Below are positions 21,568 through 31,573 of a stretch of DNA of 64,000 nt, one piece after another (the stretch's first letter is position 1; every line of letters begins with the position of its first letter). A program made the position numbers and the translations under genes. Source of the DNA: Gracilariopsis chorda (Eukaryota; Rhodophyta; Florideophyceae; Gracilariales; Gracilariaceae). A model generated the notes under the pieces. That model did not search any database, was not told the origin of the DNA, and was given only the letters and a program-made list of their open reading frames with translations. Location: contig NBIV01000251.1 of assembly GCA_003194525.1 (NCBI GenBank), positions 61,480 through 125,479 on the forward strand. Reading direction: 5' to 3'.

Positions 21568-23074
21568 TCCTGGATTCAGAACATCCCGTTTCTACGGACT
21601 CTGCAACACCGGAATCCTCCGGGAGTACTAGGCCTACGGTACTACCACACCCCAGCCGGGGACTCTCAGACCTACCGACCCTGTCGGACTCACCGGCTCA
21701 GCCGGGTAATTCGGGCCTCTCAGCGCCCGCCCCCCTGGCGCGAATTTACACCCGCCAGGCGGGGAATGTTATCCCTTATCCCACCGCTCCGTCTAAGAAG
21801 GGGGAGGAGAACACTCGTTTTTGAGGAACGATATCGCCGTCGCAACGGGAAGTTGAAACGCAGCTACGGCACACCCCTGTCAGGGAGGGATCCCCGTTAC
21901 GGGAGTACAGCGACGATCGCCCTCAACCCCTGAGCAGGGCGATGACTCGAAGCCGCCGTTGGCGGAAGTCCCCGCGGAAGCGGTTCAATCAGGTCGATCA
22001 GACCCGCGCCTTGCGGAGAAGAGGCGCCCAGATACACCAGCGCCGCTGGGAAATCCCCACACCCAACCTGGGGAAAAAGGCAGCCAAGCCACAGCCGAAG
22101 CTTCAGGCCCTGGCCCGCAAGCGCCGGAAACGCCTCCCGTCGTCCGCGGAATTGAAGCCCCCGTTCCGGGGAATAATTTGCGCCACCTCCCGCAACGCTG
22201 TGGGGAAGAACCGAGGAACTCGGAAAAAGCGCACGCCATCGCACGCTCGAAACTGGTCATACCGGACGCTGCTCCTCCGCGTGGAGACAGTGCACCGCAC
22301 TTAGCGGCCAAGCCCCTGAAAAGGGTGTCATTGGCACCTGTCCGGCACCCCCCAAAGGGGAATTTTGACCAAAATACTGGTGTACCGGAGTTAGCCCCAG
22401 GCAACCCGTCAGTAGCCGGGGACACCACGGCATCGCCGGAACGTATGGTGCAGAGCGCTCGTGCGCCTGGCAGGGAGGCGGTTTGCCACCCAATCACCGT
22501 GTCGCACGGGACCCCCCAGGGGATTGTGTAAATGCCGATTCCGCAGGAGCAGTCATCTTCCCGCAAACTCGCTGTTCGTGAGCTCAACCGCGAAGGCGGA
22601 GCCCAAGTCCCCCGCCGACTGGCGGTTCGCCCGCAATACCGCGAAAGCGGAAATGAACCTGCCTCAATGGGGAATGACTTGCCGGTGAAAACTGTGACAC
22701 CACACACCCTCCTGAGGGATATCTTTCCGCATGAGCAGCGGCCACTATTACAGCGCATGGCAACGCCGGAGTTATCGCCGAACACCCTGCTAAGGGACAT
22801 TATACCGCACAGCGGGCAGCCCGCGCAAGGGAGTACAACCACCACCCGGCACGGCCGGCAGGTCTACGAACGAGAGTTCGTAGTAGACCGACTTGTCAGA
22901 CATACCTGGGACCAGGATGGTATTCTACAATACCGCGTCCGCTGGTACGGGTACGACCCCAGTGGGGATACGTGGGAGCCAATTGAACACCTCCCACGGT
23001 CGCAGGACCTGCGATACCACCGTCAAACGGGAACTGCAGCCCCAGCCACGCTGGTTAATGCCCAAGTTGGGTAA
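21568..23074 (+). pseudogene. E1 pol tail: low-complexity tether and C-terminal chromodomain
   Basis: After the pol frameshift a Pro/Arg-rich region runs through several frames to a 180-codon frame (22532-23074). It contains the repeated motif LLRDIFPH/LLRDIIPH and RLAVRxxxRE repeats, then a chromodomain at about 22868-23020 (YEREFVVDRLVRHTWD, YRVRWYGYDPSGDTWEPIEHL) with the aromatic positions Y, W and W of the methyl-lysine cage pattern. In chromoviruses this module is fused to integrase and steers insertion to marked chromatin. The C-terminus ALVNAQVG-like end is shared with E2 (LCNAQVG). Confidence 0.85.
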
Positions 23075-23264
23075 CGTTGCCGCGCGAGCGGAGAGCGATA
23101 GGAAAGGATAACAAGGCAAGGTCCGTCCAAGACGGGGAACTCAACCGAGAAGCACCGTTCTAAATGGGAAAGTTTTTTCAAGGAGCAGCTAGCTCCCCAC
23201 AATACTACACTACAGTAACTGGCATAGCCAGGGAAAGAAGAACCAGGAAGCTGGACTAGAGGTT

Positions 23265-25052
23265 TCACTCACCCCCATCGTCCGGGGCGTAACCACCAGC
23301 GAGGCGGTAGGGCAACGCGTCCGCCATGGTGGTGACATCCCCCGATACCCCGGCAGCGCTAAGACCGGCACCCCGGAGAAAACGTGCGATGATGTCGTTT
23401 TCATTCGCCGTCACCCCGCTGGGGATAGAAGGTCCGGCACTTGCCGTCGAAGGGTCAGCAGCCGGCTCGGCCGGAGATACCCCCTCTGGGAAAGCTTCCG
23501 CGATAGCGCCGGTTTCCTCTACGTCCATCTCCCCGGGTTCTTCCGGTTCGTTATCGACCATTGGTTCATCCCCGCCGTATGCGCGGTAGTAGTCGTCAGA
23601 ATCGACGTACCCCACCGGGTGGTCTTCCGGCACATGCCGGGGCGCATCGCGAAGCTCGCGCTCCTCCTCGGAGGAAATTTCTCGGAACTCCCAGGGGTCG
23701 AAGTAGATAAAATCCCCCGCAAAGGCGGTGTTTCTACCGCGTCTCGGACCACCGGTGTTACCGCTGCCGCCATCCAGACGACCGCTTTGCTCCAGCGGGA
23801 CCTCACTCCAGCTAACGCTGTCGATGTACCCAAGTAATTGGAGGACCTCTTCATTGTTGGCCTGGCCCCCAAGGGGGATGCGAAGATCCAGGTTTCGGAT
23901 CGCTGCCCGCACACGCGGTGGAAGGAACCAGAGAAGATACTGGTCGTACGCCTCGTTGAGGATATAAGCCTCAGTGCGGGCCGCCCACTCCGTAACCACT
24001 ACGGACCACAACCCCGACCGGGGATCCTGCATGAGCAGCGAACCGAGGTACGGAAGTACCGGCGGGAGTTCTATGTAGCACCCCCGGCAGGCTTCATGGA
24101 AGCGCCACCACTCGGGGAGTGCTACATACCGACCTAGTCGGTGAGGCGGCGCAATACGCTCTATCTCCACGTTCTGATACGGGATGAAATACCCGAATCG
24201 GGATCGCCAACACCACTCGTAGCGGATGACGTTTTGGAGAAAGTTGGACCGTTATTGCCGGGGAAAATACCTGAACTCCGCCCGAATGATCGGTCGCTCC
24301 CAGGAAAGGGCTTCTTGCCGCGCTGCGGGGAAATTCCTCCAAGCGAGGGTCTCGAGGCGGAACAGATTCTCGCCCTACCCAACCTCCCCGCGAGTGCAGA
24401 AGTGGCTAACGTCGAAGCCGAACTCCGGTGGGACCCGTACATTGAAGGGGGCCCGGCTCTGCCGTAGATATGCCATGCGCGTCAACGCGGTGTGCGCCGC
24501 AGCGACGGTCTCGCCCGAATTCCTTCGGAGGTGGTGACGTGGAATCGCAATCCGGTGACGCCAATCCCACGATGTGGTGACTGCTCTGGGCAGATCCCCC
24601 GGAAGGGTGTCTGAGCCATCCGCATAAGCGGTGACCAATCCCTCATTGAAGACAGCGACCGGGTGGAACCACGGGGCAAGGCGCAGGCGCGACGCGTGGT
24701 TCCGACTCATCGGGTTGAGTCCCACCAGGGTGTTGTACGTTGGCCACTTGAATGCCGGAGCGGTTCCGGAGGACCCCACCGAAGGTGGTAGTGCGAAGGG
24801 ATGGTCGGCTGCAGCAGCCATATTCCCTGGTTGTACGGGATGTCGATCGCCCTGAGGCAGGGGAACTGACCGAAAACCGGTGGTGTATCGCCCGAGAGGC
24901 CTTGGAGGATGGCTGTGGTTGTTGATGTTGTTGTTGTTGTTCATTTCTCCCTTTTCGAGGGTGGCTGTTGTTGTTGTTTGTGCGCTCGATGACTCTGGTG
25001 CAGAGGGATTTACCAGAGAACCGGAGACAGAGCACGCGCTTTTATCACCCAT
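23265..25052 (-). pseudogene. Opposite-strand accessory gene of E1 (unknown family)
   Basis: Minus-strand gene of about 595 codons, convergent with pol and starting 56 bp inside the 3' LTR (MGDKSACSVSGSLVN). An N-terminal 225-codon frame (24375-25052) has Thr/Asn runs and the core WPTYNTLVGLNPMSRNHASR then LRLAPWFHPVAVF. A 301-codon frame (23265-24170) has ALPEWWRFHEACRGCYIELP, MQDPRSGLWSVVVTEWAAR, VLQLLGYIDSVSW and a long acidic tail (DNEPEEPGEMDVEE). The 200 bp between them also codes in matching frames, with one frameshift and one stop. E2 and E3 carry homologues at the same place. No signal peptide, membrane segment or known enzyme motif is visible. It may encode a structural or regulatory factor of the element; function unknown. 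Confidence 0.85.
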
Positions 25053-25096
25053 TTTCGTCTGGGAATCCTCCGCGTCCGCGGTCGTTTTCCCGTCTT

Positions 25097-25108
25097 AGGG
25101 GGGGGATA
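25097..25108 (+). promoter_or_regulatory. E1 polypurine tract (plus-strand primer)
   Basis: AGGGGGGGGATA lies directly upstream of the 3' LTR start TGAAGTGC. E2 has the equivalent tract (complement of TATCCCCCTCCTTAG at 31518-31532). Confidence 0.85.
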
Positions 25109-25934
25109 TGAAGTGCAACGCCCTCAGGGAGGGATTCCTGGTACTTGATCGTTTTCCCGATATCATCGGTTGTGTAGTGTGTATATGAACTACGCCCCAT
25201 TATGGTGGATATGGACACGTGGGACACGGTTTTGGGTCAATTGGTGGTTGGCCAAAGTAGTGGATGTTGCCACGAAATGTGGAGTATTTTAGTTAATATT
25301 ATTTATTATTTTCACACCCATTTCTGGGAAGCTAGTACTTAGTGCGACGGCGCACTGCCGTCGAACCAGTAAACCTTCCCCAACAAGGGACCCCAACCTG
25401 GGGAATTGGCTCTAGTTGTTGCCGCTTGCGCGCGTGCTCTACTCCTCCTTGGAGGGAAACGCCGTAAACCACGGGACATCTAACCCCCTTGCACATCTAA
25501 AGAAGCCCATCCTTGGGAGTATAATTGTTCCAATCATATTGGTGTTTCGCCCTGTATAGGGAGTCCTGTCCACCGGCATTGCCGTATCTGTTCGTCGCTC
25601 TCTCGACTCACTCCGTCCTTCTTTCCTCCTCTTCGCCCTTCCTTTTCCCCTTTTTAGGGTAGCACCTCCCGCTATCCGCGGCCCTCGTGTGTGCATCCGC
25701 TCACACACCCCCACTTACGTGGAAACATACCTCTACTGAGGATCACACCCCGCTCACGTGGATACCGATTCTTCGCCTTCACCTCCCTGCGCGAGTCGCG
25801 ACAGGTGTCCCTGGTCTTACGAACCGGCTTCGCCGTGACCCCTCTGGGAGGGCTCTACCCAACTGGGTTCACCTCGTGAGAGGAAGATCCCGAACGTCTT
25901 TCGGTGTTTTTCCCCTTTGGGGCATTGTACCACA
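25109..25934 (+). repeat. E1 3' LTR
   Basis: 826 bp from TGAAGTGCAACGCC to ...TTGTACCACA; aligns end to end with 14503-15334 with scattered, mostly transition, differences. Confidence 0.92.
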
Positions 25935-26098
25935 CATCGCATTGTCGAATTAATTTTCCTCTTTGCATAAATTGCGGAAACAAAAGACGTTCCTACTTAA
26001 CTTATTGTTTGTAAACCACTGAAGCGTGCTACTCAGAAACGTATACCAGTATAGCCTGCTCAAGAACTTTTAGAACGCGGGTGTAGTGCAAAACCCGA
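25935..26098 (+). repeat. 164-bp direct repeat flanking E1, right copy
   Basis: Same sequence as 14339-14502 (T for G in the ATTTGCC segment, C for T in GGAAATAAAAG). It starts directly after the 3' LTR of E1 and runs 17 bases into the solo LTR beginning at 26082. Confidence 0.85.
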
Positions 26099-27014
26099 AG
26101 ATTGGGTACCACATCAAGGTGTCTGGGGCCTTGCTCCTTGTGGAAGCAGACCCAGTGACATAGCCCTCTGTATACATGTAATACGAGCGTAACTCTGTTA
26201 TTGTTTCGGATTGAACACAGAGATTTATAACAAAAAGTGAACTGGAGCCAGAAAGACGGTAAACCCAGAAACCCATGTGCCACGCGATGCGGCGGTTCAC
26301 AACATATCCGGTGAAAAGTGCCTTCCAAGGACGGGGAAAACCCACCCGGCAGGTCGTGCGGAATACGGAAACAGATCTAACGGAGGGTGCCCATGCACTG
26401 GATGTAGCAAACGAATTACCCAATACAGGGGCGATACCAGTACAACATGCTAGATAAATTTCACACGACAATTATAAGACAAAGTATCTGTAGGTTTACT
26501 GAGCAGTTGAATTGAGCGACCCGAATGCGGTGACCCTCCACGAAGAGTAGTAAATGGCGCAACGTCAAAATCTAGAGCCAGATACCTCAAGTCAAATTGA
26601 ACGGTTATGAATGACAAAAGTCTCGGGTTAACTTTACTTGGTGCTCGCGACGACGAAGTCGCGCTCACCTAAGTAGTTACACTACCATAATAAACTATAA
26701 TAATTAAATACAATTATGCAAACCTCTATAGGTTTACAAACGTGGCCAGGCCAGTTTCAGGCACCCTGAGAGGTCAACACAAGTAGCATATACCCCTACA
26801 GCATGGTGCTGTCACAGACGCACACACGCGTCCACTCATCTTGCAGTCCATTCTAGATTCCTGCCTTCTTAGGTGACACTTCACACCGTAAACCATCCCA
26901 TTGGCATCACCTCTTATGGTTCTAAATCATATACGGTAGAGCCGTCACGGTAACCGCGTCGCACTCCCATGAGTAGCATCATCGCAATTTCTACGCATTT
27001 CGCGTTGCACCACA
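26082..27014 (-). repeat. Solo LTR in E3 with 5-bp target duplication GCGGG
   Basis: The plus-strand ends are TGTAGTGCAAAACCC...TTGCACCACA, and GCGGG occurs on both sides (26077-26081 and 27015-27019). Rejoining the flanks continues the E3 linker (LLERG before, SIPP and GLIQPLLS after, as in E1 SVSIPAES...GLRVIQPLTS). An ACTTAG-plus-hairpin block matched to the E1 LTR indicates minus orientation. The last 17 bp also remain left of E1. Confidence 0.75.
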
Positions 27015-27019
27015 GCGGG

Positions 27020-27336
27020 CGCCGTTTCTATGAAGTCTCGTATTGGTCATTCAGTTTCCATACCACCCAAGTTTCCCGTGTCAGTCATAGTTCTTTCAAA
27101 ACAGAGTGGATGCCATTTGGTTTGATTCAACCCCTTCTGTCGTGAATTGACCAGTATCAACTTGCATTTGCAAACAAAGTCTTTGTTTCAATCAAATCTG
27201 ATGCTTTCTTTCAAGGTTCTGGTTGCCAATGTTGGGAAACGCACTCGGTTGTTCGGCAGAAACCAATTTCTAGGTTTGGATCTTCCAAAAACGCTGTTAA
27301 TCGTGCCAGAAAACATTGCAGTGGCTGCTGGCCTTG
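27020..27336 (+). pseudogene. E3 pol fragment: protease-RT linker
   Basis: Plus-strand pieces read GHSVSIPPKF, FGLIQPLLS and SFKVLVANVGKRTRLFGRNQ, collinear with E1 SVSIPAESQV, LRVIQPLTS and FRILVANLGKHPQYLIKHQ (18291-18503). Several stops and frame changes are present. Confidence 0.75.
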
Positions 27337-28102
27337 TGTAGTGTTAAAACCCAAGATAGAAGAAGGCAAACGAGGGTGGCCGAGGTTTTCCTCTCTTTAT
27401 AGGGTAGCGCAGCGACAACACCACCTGTGATGAGTACAAGATCAGGTTGTAATTCCAGGACTCACTTCACGACTAACATATAGGTATCACAGTGGCGTAA
27501 AAGCGAATGCGACATGCAGAGCGATAGTGATGCTGACGTGTAGTTTCCTCAGACAAAATGTGAGCTACGGGTCACCGATAAGCAGTACAAGAGCCTTTCA
27601 TATAAAAAACATTAAAACGACCAAAACACACAAGACAAGACAAATGAGAGTCTTTATAAATGTGTTTGTCAGCACCATGAGATGCATGACTGGTATTACA
27701 CAAGTGTACGACTTTCCGATGGAGGTTATTGTGAAAAATGAATTCCTGATTCAGAGCCGAACTCTTGGTTGGGCGAGAATTATTGATAGGGATTACGCGG
27801 GCCCACCTACCTAAACAGGGTGCCGCCTGTCGTCCCTTTACTAGAATAAATATTTAGAAAAAAAAATAAACAACTCAATATAAGAATAAGGGCGACAGTA
27901 TCCCGAGAAAGGGTTGCCTGCACACGTATATGTGCGTCATCAGTACTCCTACTATCAGTGTCCAATTGTAACGAATTGCAATGGTGCCAAACCCACCCCA
28001 TTGCGAAATGGCTGCTCATGTACATATGTAGCGTCACCATCCAGTACGGAATATGTAGGAATAGGATATTCCTACAAGTACCGCGAATGGTCTTGCTCTA
28101 CC
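27337..28102 (-). repeat. Probable second solo LTR in E3
   Basis: Starts TGTAGTGTTAAAACCCAAG, very like the end of the solo LTR at 26082 (TGTAGTGCAAAACCCGAAG). It interrupts coding sequence that continues on both sides. CCTTG precedes it and TCTTG follows, a possible decayed target duplication. The right end is not exact. Confidence 0.45.
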
Positions 28103-29949
28103 TCTTGTAGTAAAAACCCTTAACGAGGGGGACGAGAACTTCGTAAACGTTGAGCGTAATTTTCATCCCGACTTTGAAGGAGAACGAACTACGGAAACCC
28201 ATGCGCTCCCACATGTTTCATAACTGGCAAATCGTATAGAAAAACTCGAGAAGCTCGACTTCGATCATGTCCCCGACTCTCACCACGAGAAGCTACGGTA
28301 TATCCTTTGTGATTTCACCCCCATGTAGGAGGCTCCTCTTGGAACAATACTCGTAATGGAGCACCGTATTTATTTGCTACCGAAAACTCGGCCATTTGCA
28401 CAACATCCCTATCGGGCTGTACCAAAAGCCGGTGAAAAGGAAAACTCTCAATTTGAGAAAACCTTACGCCCTGGCATCATTGAACACGCTCACTCACTCT
28501 ACCCTTCGCCAGTCGTCTTCGTTCTGAACTTTTATGGATCCTGGAGATTTTGTATCCACTGCCGACGTCTTAACACAGTTAACGTCAAAGATGGTTACCC
28601 AATCACTAACCAATCACTAGCATGGACGAGTACATCGACCCACTTTGGAGTGCTACGTTGTTTAACGCTCATGACGCCAATTGGAGTTATTGGCACTTTC
28701 CTACCTGAAAGGAGGACCGCGACGAAACCGCGTTTGTTTGTCTGCAAAGACTATATCGTTTCAAATGAATGCTCTCCGGGTTAACCAATTCATTTGCTAC
28801 GTTTCAAAGTGCCATCGACATTCCATTGGCCAGATTCAAATAGACGGCCTGATTGATGTATCTCGACGATATAATGGTGTTCCCCAACAACTTCGATGAT
28901 CACATAATACATTTGAGGACGTCACGCTCGTGCTGCCAGATGCAGGGATTACGCTTAAACTCATGAACTGCGAGTCCTATACCGCTTCAGTGAAGTATCT
29001 TGGACATATAAACCCCCCATACAGCTCTCGATAGACGATGTAACAGTTAAGTTCTGAAGAACGCGAAATATCCAACTACGTGAACCAAACTCCGATCACT
29101 TCGCGGACTTTGTAACGTATATCGTCGGTTTGTTATTTCGCGGAGCTTGCAACACCTTTTAATGCTCTACTGAAGACGGGACAAGCAGTTCAACTGCAAA
29201 CGTTTGGCCACGCGGAAGTGTATTCCTTCACGCCTCTCATCGACACCGTGAAGTCCCCGCCAATATTGGCGCCACCAATTCTTGGTTTACCCTATGAAGT
29301 TGATACTGACCCCAGTAATAAAAAGGTTGGTTGTGAGCTATTTCACGTAATCGCGAACGGTGAACAATACCAAAGCGGGTATTGGTCTCGGAACTTGAAC
29401 GTGTACAAAGGTAACTACTCGGTTAAGTAAAAAGAGTGGCTCGCCATGGTATGGACGCTTGCCACCCTTAGACTATATCTTACGGGAACCAATTTTAAGA
29501 TACACACGGATCACTTTTGCCTCCTTTGGCTCAAAGAGATCGCTGAACCATCGGGATGCCTCATGTGTTAGCGCCTCTGACGCTCAGAATTTGGCTTCGA
29601 AGTGCTTTAAAAAAATGGAACCCTTAAAGTGCAAGCTGACGCACTATCCCACCTGGGAAGCACTGCAGACGCAGCACCTGTTGATGATCTCGATATAGCG
29701 TAGTCTGTGGTAAAGGAATATGAACAGAATACCAAGGATTGCTCAGACGACATTTGTGACGATATTCTCGCTTCTGGGATTTGGGAGCCCCCAAACGAAG
29801 GCCCCTTTACGACTATTACTCCGAAAGAGTTGATCAGTGAAAAACAATGCTGTGGAGCAATATTGCTAGACGGGAGATCCTCCCAAGTTGTTCGCGGCCC
29901 TGCTCTCTTACGAGGTAGGCTCGGTTACAAGGCCCTCCATATCACATGG
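28103..29949 (+). pseudogene. E3 pol fragments: reverse transcriptase and RNase H
   Basis: KLEKLDFDHVPDSHHEKL (about 28240), PGIIEHAHSLYPSPVVFVLN and WRFCIHCRRLNTVNVKDGYP (28475-28600) match the E1 RT. The YLDD region is degraded near 28858 (YLDDIMVF). RNase H follows (ILGLPYEVDTDPSNKKVGCE at about 29280, then a TAA and KEWLAMVWTLATLR). A stretch from 29807 (TITPKELISEK) matches the RNase H-integrase linker. Many stops and frameshifts; no function expected. Confidence 0.85.
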
Positions 29950-30718
29950 TGTTTGGGTGAAAAACCGAGGTGACTTCCGGCTATACCGACGGAGGTGTAA
30001 TCGAGAATGGGGTTACCAGTGGTTCGGATTAGTGCAAAGGTCTTTTTACGCGGTGCTCAGGCATACTGAGAATCCACAGGGGAAAAAATAAAAGAGAGAA
30101 AGGAACCAAGGAAAAAGATACAACCCGGGGGGTCGTGCGCAAAGCCGAAAAAGGCCCAACCGTCAGGGTTTTGCTTACTCAGCACTCACTGCAAAAATCA
30201 ACACTGAGACGAAAGACCATCTGTTCCCACAATAAGAAAGTAACAAAACGGTAATAACAGTTGATACTGTGGGAACCCACGGGGTAAGACTGATCAGTGG
30301 TTCGGATTGACACTGTGTGGGTGATTATAACGAAACCAAACGTGGTGAGACTCTGGAAGGAGTTGGTCACCTTGCGCAGGGGATAAACTCAGAGCCGAAT
30401 AACTGCTTACCATCACTTGACGGTGAAAAGGCAGGGCCGTCCTTCCTTAAGTACTATTGGATCATACATAAACTAAGAATACTACTGCTGTAGTGTGCCA
30501 AACCTGTGGTCCACATTTTGGTGTGACTGAGCATCACGAATGGCAACGCCGCAACACGAAACGCGAATTATGCCAGCCTTAAATAAGGTTCGTACACTTA
30601 CCACGCGTCCATCTATTCCAGATATCACATAAATCACCCACAACGGGTCCAAAAACACGAAAAAAAATCGTATCGAATATCATCCAAGAGTTCCAAAATA
30701 CGACTGATGCCTGAGTTG
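29950..30718 (-). repeat. Third solo LTR in E3, left part (split by E2)
   Basis: This 769-bp part plus 41306-41420 forms one LTR of about 884 bp. Its complement aligns with the E3 3' LTR at 46203-47089, for example TGGACGCGTGGTAAG, CCAATAGTACTTA and TCACC-CGTTT blocks. E3 integrase resumes right after 41420. E2 is inserted near its end with target duplication AGTTG. Confidence 0.75.
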
Positions 30719-31517
30719 TGTCGTGCAATGCCCGGAAGTGGGAGTGCGTCGAACGACGTTCGGGATCTTTCCTCGTTAGAGGTGAGCCCAGTTGGATAGA
30801 GCCCTCCCAGGAGTAGCACGACTATGTTGGGTTGTAAGGATGAGGCCACCCGTCGCGACTGGCGCAGAGAGGTTGAGGCAAGAATCGGGTATCCGCAGGA
30901 GCGGTGTATGGGGGAGGTCGTCCTTTAGAGAGGTGAGATTTCCCCGTTAGTGGCAGGCGCGAACACGAGCCGTGGGTAGCGGGAAAGCCACCCTGTAAAG
31001 GGAAAAGAAAGGGGGGGAGCTGAGTCACGAGTATCGTGACGAAGACTAACGGCAGTGCCGGTAAATAAACCTTATATACAAGGCGAACACCAAGACAGTT
31101 CGAGTAACAATCCGAACCCTCGGGTCCTTTAGATAGGCAAGGGGGTTAGACTTCCCGTATGTGACGGTGCTTCCCTCCCAAGAGGAGTAGAGAACAAGCG
31201 AAGGCGGTAAGGACTAGACCCAATTCCCCAGGTTGGGGTCCCTTGTTGGGGAAGTTTTACTGGGTCGACGGCAACTCGCCGGTGCACCAAGTACTAACCA
31301 TCTCAGAAATGGGTCTAAAAATAATAAATAAAATTAACTAAATTACTCCACTTTGGTGGTTCGTGCCCACTACTGTGGCCAACTGCCAACTGAATCTTCC
31401 GTGTCCCACGTTTCCAATGCAATATTAGTGGTCGTAGTTCATGCAATGACTAAATTACCGAAACATTCGGGAAATCAACCAAGTGCCAAGAATCTCTCCC
31501 TGAGGCATTGCACTTCA
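30719..31517 (-). repeat. E2 3' LTR
   Basis: On the minus strand it runs TGAAGTGCAATGCC...TTGCACGACA. It aligns with 40527-41300 and more distantly with the E1 LTRs (for example the TATTTATTATTTT and CCCAACAAGGGACC blocks). Confidence 0.9.
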
Positions 31518-31573
31518 TATCCCCCTCCTTAGTCGGGAAAGCAACCGCGTACGCGGGCAAATCCCAGCGGAAA

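Larger units (their letters stand above)
14503..25934 (+). mobile_element. E1: Ty3/gypsy chromovirus, nearly complete, with an opposite-strand accessory gene
   Basis: The element is 11.4 kb with 5' LTR 14503-15334, primer-binding site, gag, pol (protease, RT, RNase H, integrase), tether, chromodomain, convergent accessory gene, polypurine tract and 3' LTR 25109-25934. The LTRs differ by a few percent by eye. Coding regions are broken by isolated stops and small indels, so the copy is inactive but not ancient. It sits in the solo LTR and E3 with a 164-bp flanking duplication instead of a 5-bp target duplication. Confidence 0.93.

Noticed and set aside
21985-22845. 286-codon minus-strand frame across the E1 tether
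   Set aside because: It is the complement of low-complexity GC-rich tether coding and has no counterpart of similar length in E2, unlike the accessory gene.
26100-27014. Reading 26.1-27.0 kb as E3 coding sequence
   Set aside because: No frame matches pol there; the GCGGG duplication and LTR-like ends show an inserted solo LTR.
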